Shown here: positions 1-11,800 of the stretch, one piece after another | Position numbering within the stretch: position 1 is the stretch's first letter | Layout of the letters: the number at the start of each line of letters is the position of its first letter | Origin: Dermatemys mawii | Lineage: Eukaryota; Chordata; Testudines; Dermatemydidae | DNA: 64,000 nt | Reading direction: 5' to 3' | NCBI GenBank assembly: GCA_007922305.1 | Contig: ML677373.1 | Span: forward strand, 10,714,127 to 10,778,126 | The notes under the pieces: model-generated | Told to the model about the DNA's origin: nothing | Database searches by the model: none | The model's input: the letters and a program-made list of their open reading frames with translations, nothing else | Program-made: the position numbers and the translations under genes

Positions 1-96
1 ACACTGGATCAGAATATGACTTTAGGGAGGGCTGCTACATCTCTGGGGGAGATTTTAACACTGTTCTGTTTACAGGACATCCCTGCTTCAAATATT

Positions 97-345
97 TGTG
101 GCACCTTCGAGACTAGCAAATTTATTTCAGCATAAGCTTTTGTAGGCTATTGCCCACTTCATCAGATGCACAGAATGGAACTCACAGTAGCAAGATCTAT
201 ATATACACACAGAAAATGTGAAAAGGTGGAAGCTGCCATACCAATTCTAAGAGGCTATTTACTTGAGATGAGCTATTATCAGCAGGAAAAAAACCCTTTT
301 GTAATGATAATCAAGATGGCCTATATCAGACAGTTGACAAGATGG
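97..345 (-). repeat. turtle-type composite interspersed repeat, inverted copy
   Basis: The segment runs from gtggcacctt through gcataagctttt, cccacttcatcagatgca and a TA-rich stretch (atatatacacac) to cagttgacaagatgg. It is the reverse complement of the 3' part of the copies at 5641-6074 and 27965-28371. The family is abundant in turtle DNA as I remember it; I do not know its formal name. Confidence 0.75.
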
Positions 346-1804
346 CCACGTGCAGCCCCCATTGATTTCAATGGGAGCTGCTCCCATGCATCTGAGAGAT
401 TCTAGGCACTTGTGCGACACATGAGGCACATGTATCAGATCCGCGTGTGGCTTATTGTGAGAGGAGATTGGCCACAGGACAGGGATAGGCCAGTGTGAGG
501 GGACACGCAGGGGCATAGCCAGGCTTGACCAGCAGGGGGAGCGACCACCCAAAAAAGAGGCACCACTTTGAGAAATCTGCTCTCAGGGGGAGCGATAGCT
601 CCCCCAGACCCCCCCACCCCCAGCTACACTACTGGGGACACGCCCCCTCCCGCTGACAGCAAGCTAAGAAGCCTCTCCACACTCAGGCAGTGCCGAGTAG
701 ACGCACCTGTAGTGAATGCCTTACCTGGAGAAAGGCAGCTCAACAAGTGAAGCTGGCCATAGAGCAGCGTGTGAGTTTCCCAAGAGGAGAGGCTGACAGA
801 GACAGCTAGGGAGCCCAGTAGCCACGGAAGCCACACCTGACCAGTGACTTGTGCTCGCTCTTCCTCGTGCCTTGTTTAGGGCAGACAGGCATTGCCGCCC
901 TGAGCAGTGCTCTGGACGTCTGTTCTTCTCTCGTCCAGCTACAGGACACTGTTGGAGCAGCACCTGGGACTGGTGGTAACTGGACTCAGAAAGGACCCTG
1001 GGAGTGAGCTTAACTCCCCTGGGGAACCAGGAGCTGAGCCAGGAGGGGAGGTTCCAGATGGGACCCAGGGGCAAGAAACACAAAGAGACAACAGCCAAAC
1101 CCAGGCTGAGAGCTGGGTTGACTGCAGCCAGCATAAGCAAACTTCTTTGAGTAGCACTAGAGGGAGGGATGGCCTAGGTGGAAAGTGAGCGTGTCTTGCT
1201 TTCTCCAGTCTGTAGATGGAGCTAGAATCCCGGGGTCTCCTCTGGTCAGCAGCAGAATGTCCCTGGGTATCTCTGCATGCCCAGTGGCTCTGCCTAATAA
1301 ACTCTGAGCTGAACTAGTGACTCTGAACCAGCAATTTCATTTGGAAGAGGTGGGGGAAGGAGCGGAGTGAGTGGAATCTGCGCTCTTGCTCTAATTTATC
1401 ATATAAAAATGTCACCAGGACTCAAATTGCCTGCCTGACCGGCGTGACAGAAACAGCAATGCTCGCATTTTAATTGTCCACGCCGCAGAGTGGAGTCGGG
1501 AGGCAGATTTCTGCTCTATTAAAAACTTCCCTGCCGGTGTGTTCAAAACGGAGTGTTCTAGAGAAAGGTTTAAAGGTGGAGGGAGAGGGAAAGGTGCCTG
1601 GAAAATCCAACATTTTGTTTTGAAGCAAAAGCCCACTCGGGCACAATGCATGCAAGTGACACTGACAGAGCAGTCTGTGCATGTGGGGTTGTATACAAAG
1701 GGCACTGCAATAGACCACAGGGAAGTACCACAAGGGGGCCTGTGTTTGCAAGACTGCAGAAAGTAGCGCTGGAAGAACAGAACCACCTTGTCTCTCAGAA
1801 GGTC

Positions 1805-1905
1805 AATGAGGAAGTGTTGCCTAGCAGTTAGAATATGGGCTTGCGAGACAGGATATCTGGATTCTGGTTTTGACTCTGCTGCTGGCTCAGTGTGCAGCCT
1901 GAGGT
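1805..1905 (+). repeat. MIR-like CORE-SINE fragment
   Basis: The segment reads 'ctagcagttagaatatggg...ctggattctggttttgactctgctgctggctc', the standard tRNA-related/core stretch of amniote MIR-type SINEs (loaded region, tctgggttc-like motif, 'ctctgctgctggc'). Confidence 0.5.
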
Positions 1906-2384
1906 AAGCTATGTGGGGTCAGATTCTCCAAGGAGCTCCACCCCCGGCTGCTTCCATTGTGACATCTAGGACCAGAATCTCCAAGGAGTTCAGCAACCAA
2001 CACGCCCACCACATGCCAAGCACTCTCAGAACTTACATAAGCCACGTCTGCCCAGCGTGGCACATTGTCTCCTACTCGTACTCGCCAGGCCAACTAGCAC
2101 TTCATGAGCCTACTATGGTCTCAGATAAGAAAGGGTCATTTTTTAGCTCAGACAATACAGTCTCATGTAAAAAGATCCCGAGATCCCAGGTTTGATCTGT
2201 GCTGCTGACAACCCATCCAAGGGGTCAGCGTTATGCTTAAATTGGAGCTAAGCCTGGGTGAGGAAGCTGATCTTTTCTGAACATTCTGGCCTTAGGTCCT
2301 AATTTTCAGAGATGCTTAGCGCCCACGGCTGTCACGACGTTAGCCGGCCTTGGCCTATGCAGTTCTGCCATTCAGATCCTTAAC

Positions 2385-2440
2385 CGCTTGGTGTCTCAGT
2401 TTACCCATCTGTAATATAGGGATAATAATGTTGCCCTACG
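2385..2440 (+). repeat. MIR-like SINE fragment
   Basis: The motif 'tgtctcagtttacccatctgtaatatagggataataatg' is the diagnostic 3' core of MIR/CORE-SINE elements ('cctcagtttccccatctgtaaaatggggataat'). Confidence 0.55.
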
Positions 2441-2559
2441 TTTGCGGCCTAAGAAAAGCATTTTGGGGGCCCTTACATAGGGGTGCTATAGCAGGGCAAT
2501 GGATTATCATCAACCCACCATGCAAGGGGGAAAGGTAAAGGTGCGAGAGCCATACTCAC

Positions 2560-2834
2560 TGGAGAAACACGTCCCTCTTGTTGAGAAACTTGAAGAACGT
2601 CGGCTCGCAGACCAGCCCATGCTCCTGACAGGTCTCAGTGCAGGCTCGCCCGGCCTCGGACACCCACACCTGCATGGAGCTCACGGGAGGCCAGACCTGG
2701 GGGGTGCTGCTGACGTTGTACGACCACACGAGGTGAGTGGTGTTCGGTGACAGGGTGAACGGGCTTGGAGGGCTTGGCGGAGCCTGGCCGCTGGGCTTCG
2801 CTGGCAGAGGAGGAGAAGCTCCAGCACAGAAATC
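2560..2834 (-). CDS. MGAT5B: MGAT5B exon H (last in window)
   Basis: This 275-base exon begins DFCAGASPPLPAKPSGQAPP and runs through a proline/serine-rich linker (PPSPPSPFTLSPNTTHLVW) and VWPPVSSMQVWVSEAGRACT. It then enters a cysteine-rich segment, CTETCQEHGLVCEPTFFKFL, and ends NKRDVFL plus two bases (CA). The acceptor is CTGCCCTGCTAG and the donor CTCCA|GTGAGTATG. Two sequons, NTT and NVS, are visible. The proline-rich insert is the variable part that distinguishes MGAT5B from MGAT5. The terminal exon, expected to carry the remaining cysteines and end near GQVALC, is not in bases 1-2559. Confidence 0.92.
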
Positions 2835-5800
2835 CTAGCAGGGCAGAAAGGGACAGGGGAGAGCATGCCCGGCGGGATGGAAATAGTTAAACATCAGGCT
2901 GGGCTGGAGGGAAACACTTTCTAGGTTGCAACTGGGGCTCGCTCTGGTGCCTTGGGCTCAGGTCCCTTCCACCAGCTAGAAGGTAACACCCGAGGCCTCC
3001 CCAAGCAGCCCAGTGGCAAGAGCTGCTGAATACATAGGACTCAGTTTCCATTACTGACTCCGGCCCTGACCTGGTGACCTTCCCCGCAGCAGAAAGATCA
3101 AAGGGCTCTTCCCACACTGCCGAGCTTTGCCAGCGGCTCTCGCATCAGAGGCTGTTTCTGCTCCCGCTCTCCCAGGTTCCAGTGCAGCCTCTGTCCAGGA
3201 AACAGCGTACAGGGGGCCATGGGGCAAGGAAGAACACTCTATGGGGAGCCCAGCCCCCCAGGCATCTGCTCTGAAAGACACCCACAGCCCTGCTTAGGAC
3301 CTGGAGCTGAACTACGGTCCCAGAGATGAGCGGCCCCCCCATTTCCCCTGTTTTTTGTGGCAGAGCTCCATACAGAGCATCTCTCTCCTTGTCCCCAGGA
3401 TGTCCTGATAAGAGCAGAGGAACATATCCCTGCAGATACGGAGTGACTCTTCACTCGTCTCCACGCAGGCGCAGCCCAGACAGCGCAACTAATCACAACT
3501 ACAAGCCCCACCTTGCTACCCAGCCTCTGTTCAGGAAAGTCCCAAAGCTGCAATTGGTGGGTGCCACCAGAGGATTAGGGAGAAGCATCCACAGCTCCTG
3601 CCAGTACCATGTCGGGCTCCAGCCAGAGCCACTGGTCCTTGACTTTCATGAGTCCTAAATCCCCTCTCAGATTCAGACAGACACCAGTAGACCAGAGCTC
3701 TGTCGGCCCTGCCACCTGCTAGCTGGCCGTGTCCTGAGCCACAGGAGAGTAGGTATGTCTGACAGCTAGGGTTGCCAGGTGCCTAGTTTTCAACTGCAAC
3801 ACCCAGTCGAAGAGGAACTCTGGTGGCTCCGGTCAACACCACTAACCAGGCTGCTAAAAGTCTGGTTCATGGTGCAGCAGGGCATATGCAGTCTCCCTGC
3901 CTGCCCTGGCTCTGTGTGGCTCTTGGAAGTAGTGACATGTCCCTCCGACTCCGGGGCAGCCAGGGGGTTCCACACGCTGCCCCTGACCCAAGCGCCAGCT
4001 CCACCATTCCCACTGCCCTGGAACCACAGCCAATGGGAGCTGCAGGGACAGCGCCTGTGGGTGGAGGCAGTGTGCAGAGACGCCTGGCCATGCCTCCATC
4101 TAGGAACCAGAGGGATGTGTTATTGCTTCCAGGAGCCACCTAAAGTGAGCACTGCCCAGATCCTGCACCCTCAACCTCCTCCATCTCTCCCAGCCCTGAG
4201 CCCCCTTCCCCACCCAAACTCCCTCCTGGAGCCCACACCCTGAACTGCCTCCTGCAACCCAACCCCTGCCCCAGCCCAGAGCTCCCTCCCACACAAAACC
4301 CTCATTTCTGGCCCCACTCCCAAGCCTGCACCCTCATCCATTCCCGCACCCAAACCCTCTGCCCCAGCCTGGTAAAATGAGTGAGTGAGGGAGAGCAAGT
4401 GACTGAGAGAGGAGGGATGGAGTGAGAAGGGGCGGGGCTTCAGAGAAGGGGAAGGGCAGGGGCAGGGCAATGGACAGGGCAATGATGTTCAGTTTTCGGC
4501 AATCAGAAAGTTGGCAACCTTCCTGAGAGCACACACAATAATCACCGGCTGCAGAGCCAGCCAGGGGAGATCACTGGTGCTTTCAGACCTCGGGATTAAG
4601 AAGGGAGAGAGATCCTGGAATGCTTTGAGTGAATTGGTTTAGCAGCGACGGCTCCTCTCAGACAGGCCTTGGGCCTTGACCTACATCGGGACAATGCAGC
4701 CCCGCACAGCCCTGCCAAGAGCTCACAGACTGTGAACCTTGGCCATGAGGGGATCTCCGAGGGTTCCCCCAGGCCTGCAGGAAAGGGGGGTGGGTTCACA
4801 GAGAGTTTCCTCTCTCCCCCTGTGTTTTGCTCTGGGATTCAGGTTTCACTGAGCTCTATCTGTCTGGTTTAGAATGAAACTACTAACCCTTCCCTGGAAT
4901 CAGGGGTTGAAGAGACTCACTGCAACCCACCACAACTGCCCCCGCCCGGGTCACTCCGGTCCCCCACAACTCCTTCCCTCCCCTGCCAGGTCACTCTAAA
5001 ACCTGGCTGGCCGAAAAGTATTGTGACCCTCCATGTTCCCTTCGATGAACCTGCAGTTTGTTGTACGTCTTTAAATACAGTCTGCTGGCCATGATGCCTG
5101 GCTGGCTGCTTCCCCCAAGAAATGAAGTGGGAAGCCCTGTGGGGTGGGAAAGCGGTCACAGACCTGGTGCTGAATGTAGGCGTGAATCCGCTCCAACATC
5201 CCCTCACAGGTGTATTCATAGGGTACGTAAGGGTCCACCTGTGGAAAGGAAACAATAGGACAAAGTCACAAGCAGAGACAGACTCCTCTCTTCCCCTGGG
5301 TTTAGGGCTCTGAGCTGCCCACCACTTACAAACCCAGCTCACGATGCCTGTGGGAGGAGATAAGTTACTGTGAGCTTGTACTCACAGACCAGTTTTCCCA
5401 CTGGCTTTTCATGTTTCCTTTCACAGCAAGACCTCCCGTAACCCATTTCCAGGCCCATCTTCATTAGCGGGAGCAGCTAATGTCGGGCGTAAGTGGGCAC
5501 ACAAGCACCAACTAGTGCTCCAAGGAGATGGCTTGCTGCATTGCTGCCTGCTCTGAAGTCTCCACTGGGCTGACTGCAGAAGCAGAGCACTTGGCTCCCA
5601 GCAGGGGAATGCAGTAGTGTGGATTCTTCAACAAGAAACCCCTTCAAAAGCAGACTCCAACAAGAACTGCAGAACTGGAATTAATTTGCTAACTGGACAC
5701 CATTAAATTAGGCCTGAATAAAGACTGGGAGTGGATGGGTCATTACACAAAGTAAACCTATTTCCCCAAGCTAAGTTTTCCCCTACTGTTACTCACACCT

Positions 5801-8800
5801 GCTTGTCAACCGTTTGAAATGGGCCATCCTCATTATCACTACAAAGGTTTTCTTTCTCCTGCTGATACTAGCCCCCCTTAATCGATTTGTCTCATTAGAG
5901 CTGGTATGGTAACCCCCATCTTTTCATGTTCTCTGTGTATATATCTATATCTATATACATCTTCCTACTGTATATTCCACTCCGTGCATCTGATGAAGTG
6001 GGCTGTAGCCCACGAAAGCTTATGCCCAAATAAATTTGTTAGTCTCTAAGACACCACAAGTACTCCTAGTTCTTTATGCTCCAGTATTCATTAATCCATT
6101 CTTAATAATTGCTCACTTTACTCTAGAGCTTTGTGGGACCCAGAACTTCTGTTTCCTGGGACGTTCCACAATTTCAATATTTGTTTTAGTTCTGAATCAG
6201 AGTGAAAAAAAAGAATTTCAGAATTTCCAGAGAAACAACATTTCAACTATTTTTTTGTTTTAGGTCAATCAAAACAAAATGTTTACATTTTGACCAGTTT
6301 TATATTATTATTATCTAATATAAAATAAAATGTTGAAAAGTCCGTTCAAAAAACCAGAATATTCGGTTCCAATGAGGAATGGTGCGACTATATTGAAATG
6401 TAGTTGAAATAAACATGCTTCCACAGAAAGTTTAGATTGAGATGAATCAGCATTTTCTAGCAGGAAAAACATCCCACTGGACAATTTGTGACCGGCTTTA
6501 TTTTTTATGTCTCTAGTCCCTTCCGCCCCACCATCTTTTTCTGGGAGTGTGGTGCACCATTGGAGCAATCTGCTGTCTGGATAGACACATGGCCTTGTCT
6601 CCAAGTCTGCTACCCCACCAAAGTTTTCTTGGGCACTGTCAGGGATGCTGGCGATCATCACGTTGGACCTGTCAGAAATGCCACCAGACATATGCAGCCA
6701 TCTGCTACCAGGAGGCATGTGGATGGAGTAGGAACTTGAAAGATGGGAGCCCCAACAAAAGACGGGCTCAGCAAAACAAATAGCTGTTTGTGAGACGCTC
6801 TCGTTCCTTCCTTCCCCCTCATTCTAGACAATCAGAGTTCAAAATGTGGCAATTGAGAATCAAAACACAGTCTGGAAATTACAGGTATGTGGAGTGCTGC
6901 CCACACTCAGGAAAAGCCCCTAAACTTGGACAAAGCCTCTGCTTTTTCACAAGAGTGTGTACAGCTCCGAGTAGAAGAGCCTTTGAAGAGCTGATTAGTA
7001 ATCAATAGGAGCATAATGGATTCCTAAGATTTTGTGACACTGTATCAGTGACTGCTGCTTATCAGACTGATCTTAATCATCTCACCCCACCTTGTGCTCC
7101 CTCCTGTCTGTCTGGTGTACCCGCCTGTTGTCTCTTAGCATATACATAGGCAATAAGCATTTTTGGGTCAGGCTGACTTTTTCGCATATGTATGTATAGC
7201 ACTTAGGAAGATGGAGCCCTGCTCCCTGGAGGGGGCTCCAGGTGCTACCACAACAACCACAGTTACAATATTTGGAGCTGCTGAAAGTTTGTGTCACAAA
7301 AATGGCCTCGATAAAGAAACAAAGACTGTCGACATTATCAAGATGTGTCATTTCTTGCCAAAAACAATTTGTGTGTTTAACAAAACCTGCATTTTCTTAC
7401 TGAAAACCGGGGTTGGGTTAAACACAGGATGGAAAACGTCGCAGGACATGGGTTCATCTCAGCCACTGCTCAGGTGCAAACGTACCAGCAAGCTTCTCAA
7501 CTGACCTGAAGCGCAAACAAAATTCTGGCTAGAAGACAGGATCTTTAAAGAGCCACCAAGATCTGGGTAGAAGATAGTCACTAGCAGATAGCTCCAGCAG
7601 AGAGACCAGGGTGCAGGCATTACAGAGCACAGGGCCTGGACTCTATGGGACAGTTCTAACATTGTAAAGAAGGGGGACTGGGGAGACTGGGATAGTCTCA
7701 GGATTGTAAGAGCAGGGTGACTGAAAAGACCGAGATCTTTTGAGCATCACATAGCACAGCAACGCTGCCATATTGTAAAACACAAGAAACTTGGGGCAGT
7801 GGGATGACACATGAGCTTCGAAAGGAAAGTGCATTCCCTGGGCGGGTACCTCCACATTAATCCAGACATGCAATAACTGACAGATTCTGTCACATTACAG
7901 CACTCCCACCCAAACACTACTGCCCAAGTTTTTTTAACGTGGGTGGCAAGTGCTCAAGAATTAGGGCTTGTTTGAGGCCAATGGGTGTGCACAGAAATGT
8001 TGCCTGTTACCTGTGTGGTACATGAAATGAGTTTGGCAGGTCTCCGCCCAGCTCCTAGTGCACTGTTTCTATGTGACAAAAACCACCACAGCAGTCAGCA
8101 TTAATCCAGCATCTTTGCGGGCAGTCTGAGCAGGGCAGCTAAGGATTCACTGGACCCAGAGAATAAAGTCATCCAGCAGTACGGGTGGTCCACCCACAGG
8201 TCCCACGTGAAGTACATTGGCTTGGATCAGAATGGAGAAACTTGCACGTCCGCTGCCCATGCCACGTAGGACGTTCAGCTCCAATGTGGTCAATGCAGCA
8301 TCTCTCAGCAGCAGTAAGTTCACAGGAAAACAATTCAATCTCATTTCCCTAGCACTGAATAGGGGCTGCACCTCAACAAAATGACCCCCTGTAGCAACCT
8401 AGCACAAAGTGTTGTGTGTGTGTGGGGGAGGGAATCCATGGAAATATTCAAACAATTTCAGATACATTCAAATGCTACCCATCCCCCTTGCAGCCTGAGA
8501 CACCCTCAGACATATCCCTGTCCTTTTTCAACGGGTCTGTCAGCTCATGGTGCTCAGCACCCCATGGAACAGCCCCTCCTACACCATCAACGTCAATTCA
8601 GGGTGCTCGGGGGCCGTTCTGGATTTTAACCCAGACTTTTTATAGCTACTGGCAAAGATTCTGGGCAGAACCCCGCTCTCTCCCGCATCGATGCCCAGAG
8701 GAGTTGGGGACACAGGGAGACTATTCTCTACTGCGGTGGGTTTTCAACCTTTTTTTTCATTTGCAGATGCATCAAAAATTTTGAATGGAGGTGCGAACCC

Positions 8801-11800
8801 CTTCGGAAATCTGAGACAGTCTTTGGACCCCCAGGGGTGTGTGGACCACAGGTTCAAAACCATTGCTCTAGGTCAGAGGTCTTCAAAGTGGGGTGCGCGA
8901 GACCACTGCCGGGGGTGCGCAAGACCCCAGTGCCACCGCCGATCCCGCCCGGGAGACCACTGAACTCCCAAGCAGACTATTTTTGTCCCACTGAAATGCT
9001 GCTGCAGAAAGTGGAAGCTTTCTATTCAGCGGCATTTCAGCAGACATACCCCGGAGGCTGCAAGTGGACACCGGACCGTGGTAAGGGGCCGCAGACAAAA
9101 AACTTTGAGGACCGCTGCTCTAGGTAATAGCCACCTTTCACAGGCTCCTTAGACATAGTGTGCAGACGCCCAGGGGCCGGAGACCACAGGTTGAAAAACT
9201 ACTGCTCTACTGCATAGGCCACAGAACAGGATCCACCTAGGGTTCAAGACAGCTCTAGGGACAAGCTAATATGATCTGTCAGCTAGGGAGTGGGCCCAAC
9301 CCATTATTAAATAATGTTTTGTATTCAGCTCTCCAGAGTGGCAGCATCTGAGCGCTGCCCTGCAAAGAAACCCACAGCAGGAAACAAGGCCCGCTGCCAA
9401 TAAAGTATTCAATACAACCTAGAGACTCCGAGCCCATCCAGCCTACTCACCTGCCACCTCCCAGTGCAAACGCCTCCTCCTAGCACTGTGTTGGGACAGG
9501 GTTTCCTGCTGAGTTCATGACCATGGGTAAGGCCAGGTCTACACTGGGGGCGGGGGGAGTGGGGTGTCAACCTAAGATATGCAACTTCAGCTCTGTGAAT
9601 AGCATAGCTGAAGTCGACGTATCTTAGGTCGACTTACTTGGGTGTCCTCATGGCAGTGAGTCGACCGCTACCGCTCACCCTCTCGTGACGGTGGAGTTCC
9701 GGAGTCGATGGGGAGAGTGCTCGGGGATCGATTTATCGTGTCTACACTAGACACGATAAATGGGTTCCCAATAGATCAATCACTACCCCCTCTCCCCCGA
9801 TCCAGCGGGTAATGTAGACATGGCCTGCGTGGGACAGAGCTCCTGAAGGTAATAATCCATTGATGGCAGATCTAAGCTTGATGGGACCAGGTCTGGACCA
9901 TGTTCTGGTGTCAGGGGCAAGAGCAGAGTCTAGTAGCAGGAACTCTAACTGGCTCTGCTTTCCAGGCCTCTGCAGAGCTGCTTCATTATAAGGTCCAGTG
10001 TGCCTACTAGCACTGACGGGGAAGGGATTTAGGAGGTAGGTGGGACACAGAGAGAGCACCAGTGAAACATCCCAAGGGGTGAATAATCTTTGTGTCTTGT
10101 TTCCAGTTTTGCAGGCAATACATCATTTCCTCTCTACTCCCCCCACTCCCTCAAACCCCAGAGGGGAAGAATGCCTAATGGAGTCTCAATTTATATTTAA
10201 CATTTGGAGCTTAAACTTTATTGCACCACAAAAGACACGCTGTATGTAAAACAGAGCCTCTGCTGAGACCAATTAGCATTTAAATGGAAGCTATGATTAG
10301 CTATAAAAGTGAGCAGGGCTAAAGAAACAGCGGGTGGGAGAGAGCAGGAGGCTCTAGACATTAGGGCACACAGGAATAAAGGGTTTGCCTTGTAACTTTG
10401 GAATGAGACCAGGCACAATGAAATTACTGAACAACGATAGTCCTGCAGCTGGCGCCTTGCCCGCCTTGCCATGATTAATGCAGTCAACAGCACAGACACT
10501 TGAACCTGCTTTGTTGGTCTTCCATATTGCATTGAATCCCACTTTGTCCCACTGAGTCACTTTTCTCATTACCCTTCTGTACTTCATCTGCTGTGCCTTA
10601 CAGTTTGACTTCTTCCTATTTGTTTTCTGACCCTGATTAGCATTGCCCTAAACCCCACCAGCCCCCACAGCAGCTTGGCCTGTCTCTGCCTAAAATCCAA
10701 AGGGACGGCATCTAATAGTTATCATTAGCGGCAGATGACGCATGACAGAACACGTCGATGGAGAAGTCACAGATGCGCAGCTCGGTGTCATGTCAAAGGA
10801 ACCCCTGGGGTGTCCAGAAGTGATCAAGGTGCTGGGCCTAGGAATGACTGCAATAAGGCATGGCTTTATATTTTAATTGGGAGCAGACTAAAGGATGAGA
10901 GACTTGGCCATCTCCCGTGGAGAGGAAGGGACCGGAAGAATGGAGTGACTTCCATTGGCTCTCAAATTAGGTCACAGTGGTGCTGAGAGGCTCCAGGCTT
11001 CATGCTGATGAAAATATTTCTTTTGAAACTTTTTTTTAATGAAACATTTTCATTTTCCTTAAGAATGGTCAGAAACCATTTCCCAACAAGCTCCACCCAC
11101 AATCTGGCCAAGATTTGCCTTCCTACAACCCCGGCCCCCAGACTATAAGCTGCTTGTGTTTTAAAGCCATCTCTGGAATTTTTTATTTTCTCTGGTTTTA
11201 ACGCTTTCACCTGGGCCTGGAAAGAACATTTCCCTCTCTGCTGATATTCAGTGGTATATGCGGTGGCAGAGTATATTTTTTCTTTACAATGTTTAATGGT
11301 GGTTAGAGCTGGTGAAAGGTGCCCAGGAGAGGGTGGACCTGTGTCTACATGTGTCAAGTTGGAGGCAGCATCCGCTTCTCCCCTTACCCTCGTCTGCCAA
11401 TGTGCCTCATCCCTGATTTAGGACTTGGCTACACTTGCAGCTGTAGAGCACTTTTGGGTTAAACCAGCCTTCGGAGAGCACTCTAGAGAAAGCACTCCAG
11501 TCCATCCACACTGACAGCTGCAAGCGCTCTGGCGTGGCCACATTTGTGGCACTTGCAATGACATTGGGAGTGGTGCATTATGGGCAACTATCCCAGCATT
11601 CAAATGGCTGCAACATGCTTTTCAAACAAGGGGGGTGGGGTGGAGTGTGTGGTGTGTCTGTGGAAGGACAGCGAGAGTGGATTTTTGGAGTGCTGAGAGT
11701 GTGTCAACATGCTATGTTGTAAATTCAAGCCCCCCTGCCTCTCACTGACTCGGTAAATGTTTGCTTTGTTGATTTGCCCCGTTGCAGAAAAGCTGCCGGC

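Larger units (their letters stand above)
1..2559 (-). other. MGAT5B intron 3' of exon H (incomplete)
   Basis: This stretch has no gene. It begins with an inverted composite repeat (97-345), then holds a GC-rich repetitive stretch with duplicated AGGGGGAGCGA motifs (about 500-620). MIR-like fragments lie at 1805-1905 and 2385-2440. I looked on the minus strand for the MGAT5B terminal exon and did not find it. Confidence 0.7.

Noticed and set aside
1..2559. Terminal MGAT5B exon
   Set aside because: No minus-strand sequence coding the expected cysteine-rich C-terminus was seen, so it must lie outside the window.
3779..4243. 154-codon plus-strand reading frame
   Set aside because: It lies wholly inside a GC-rich non-autonomous transposon with a C-rich minisatellite; other frames are open as well, and the translation has no recognisable motif.
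4378..4440. Possible CRISPR-like or satellite array (gagtgag/gagagag words)
   Set aside because: The units are short, irregular and purine-rich with no constant repeat-spacer structure; this is simple sequence inside a transposon.
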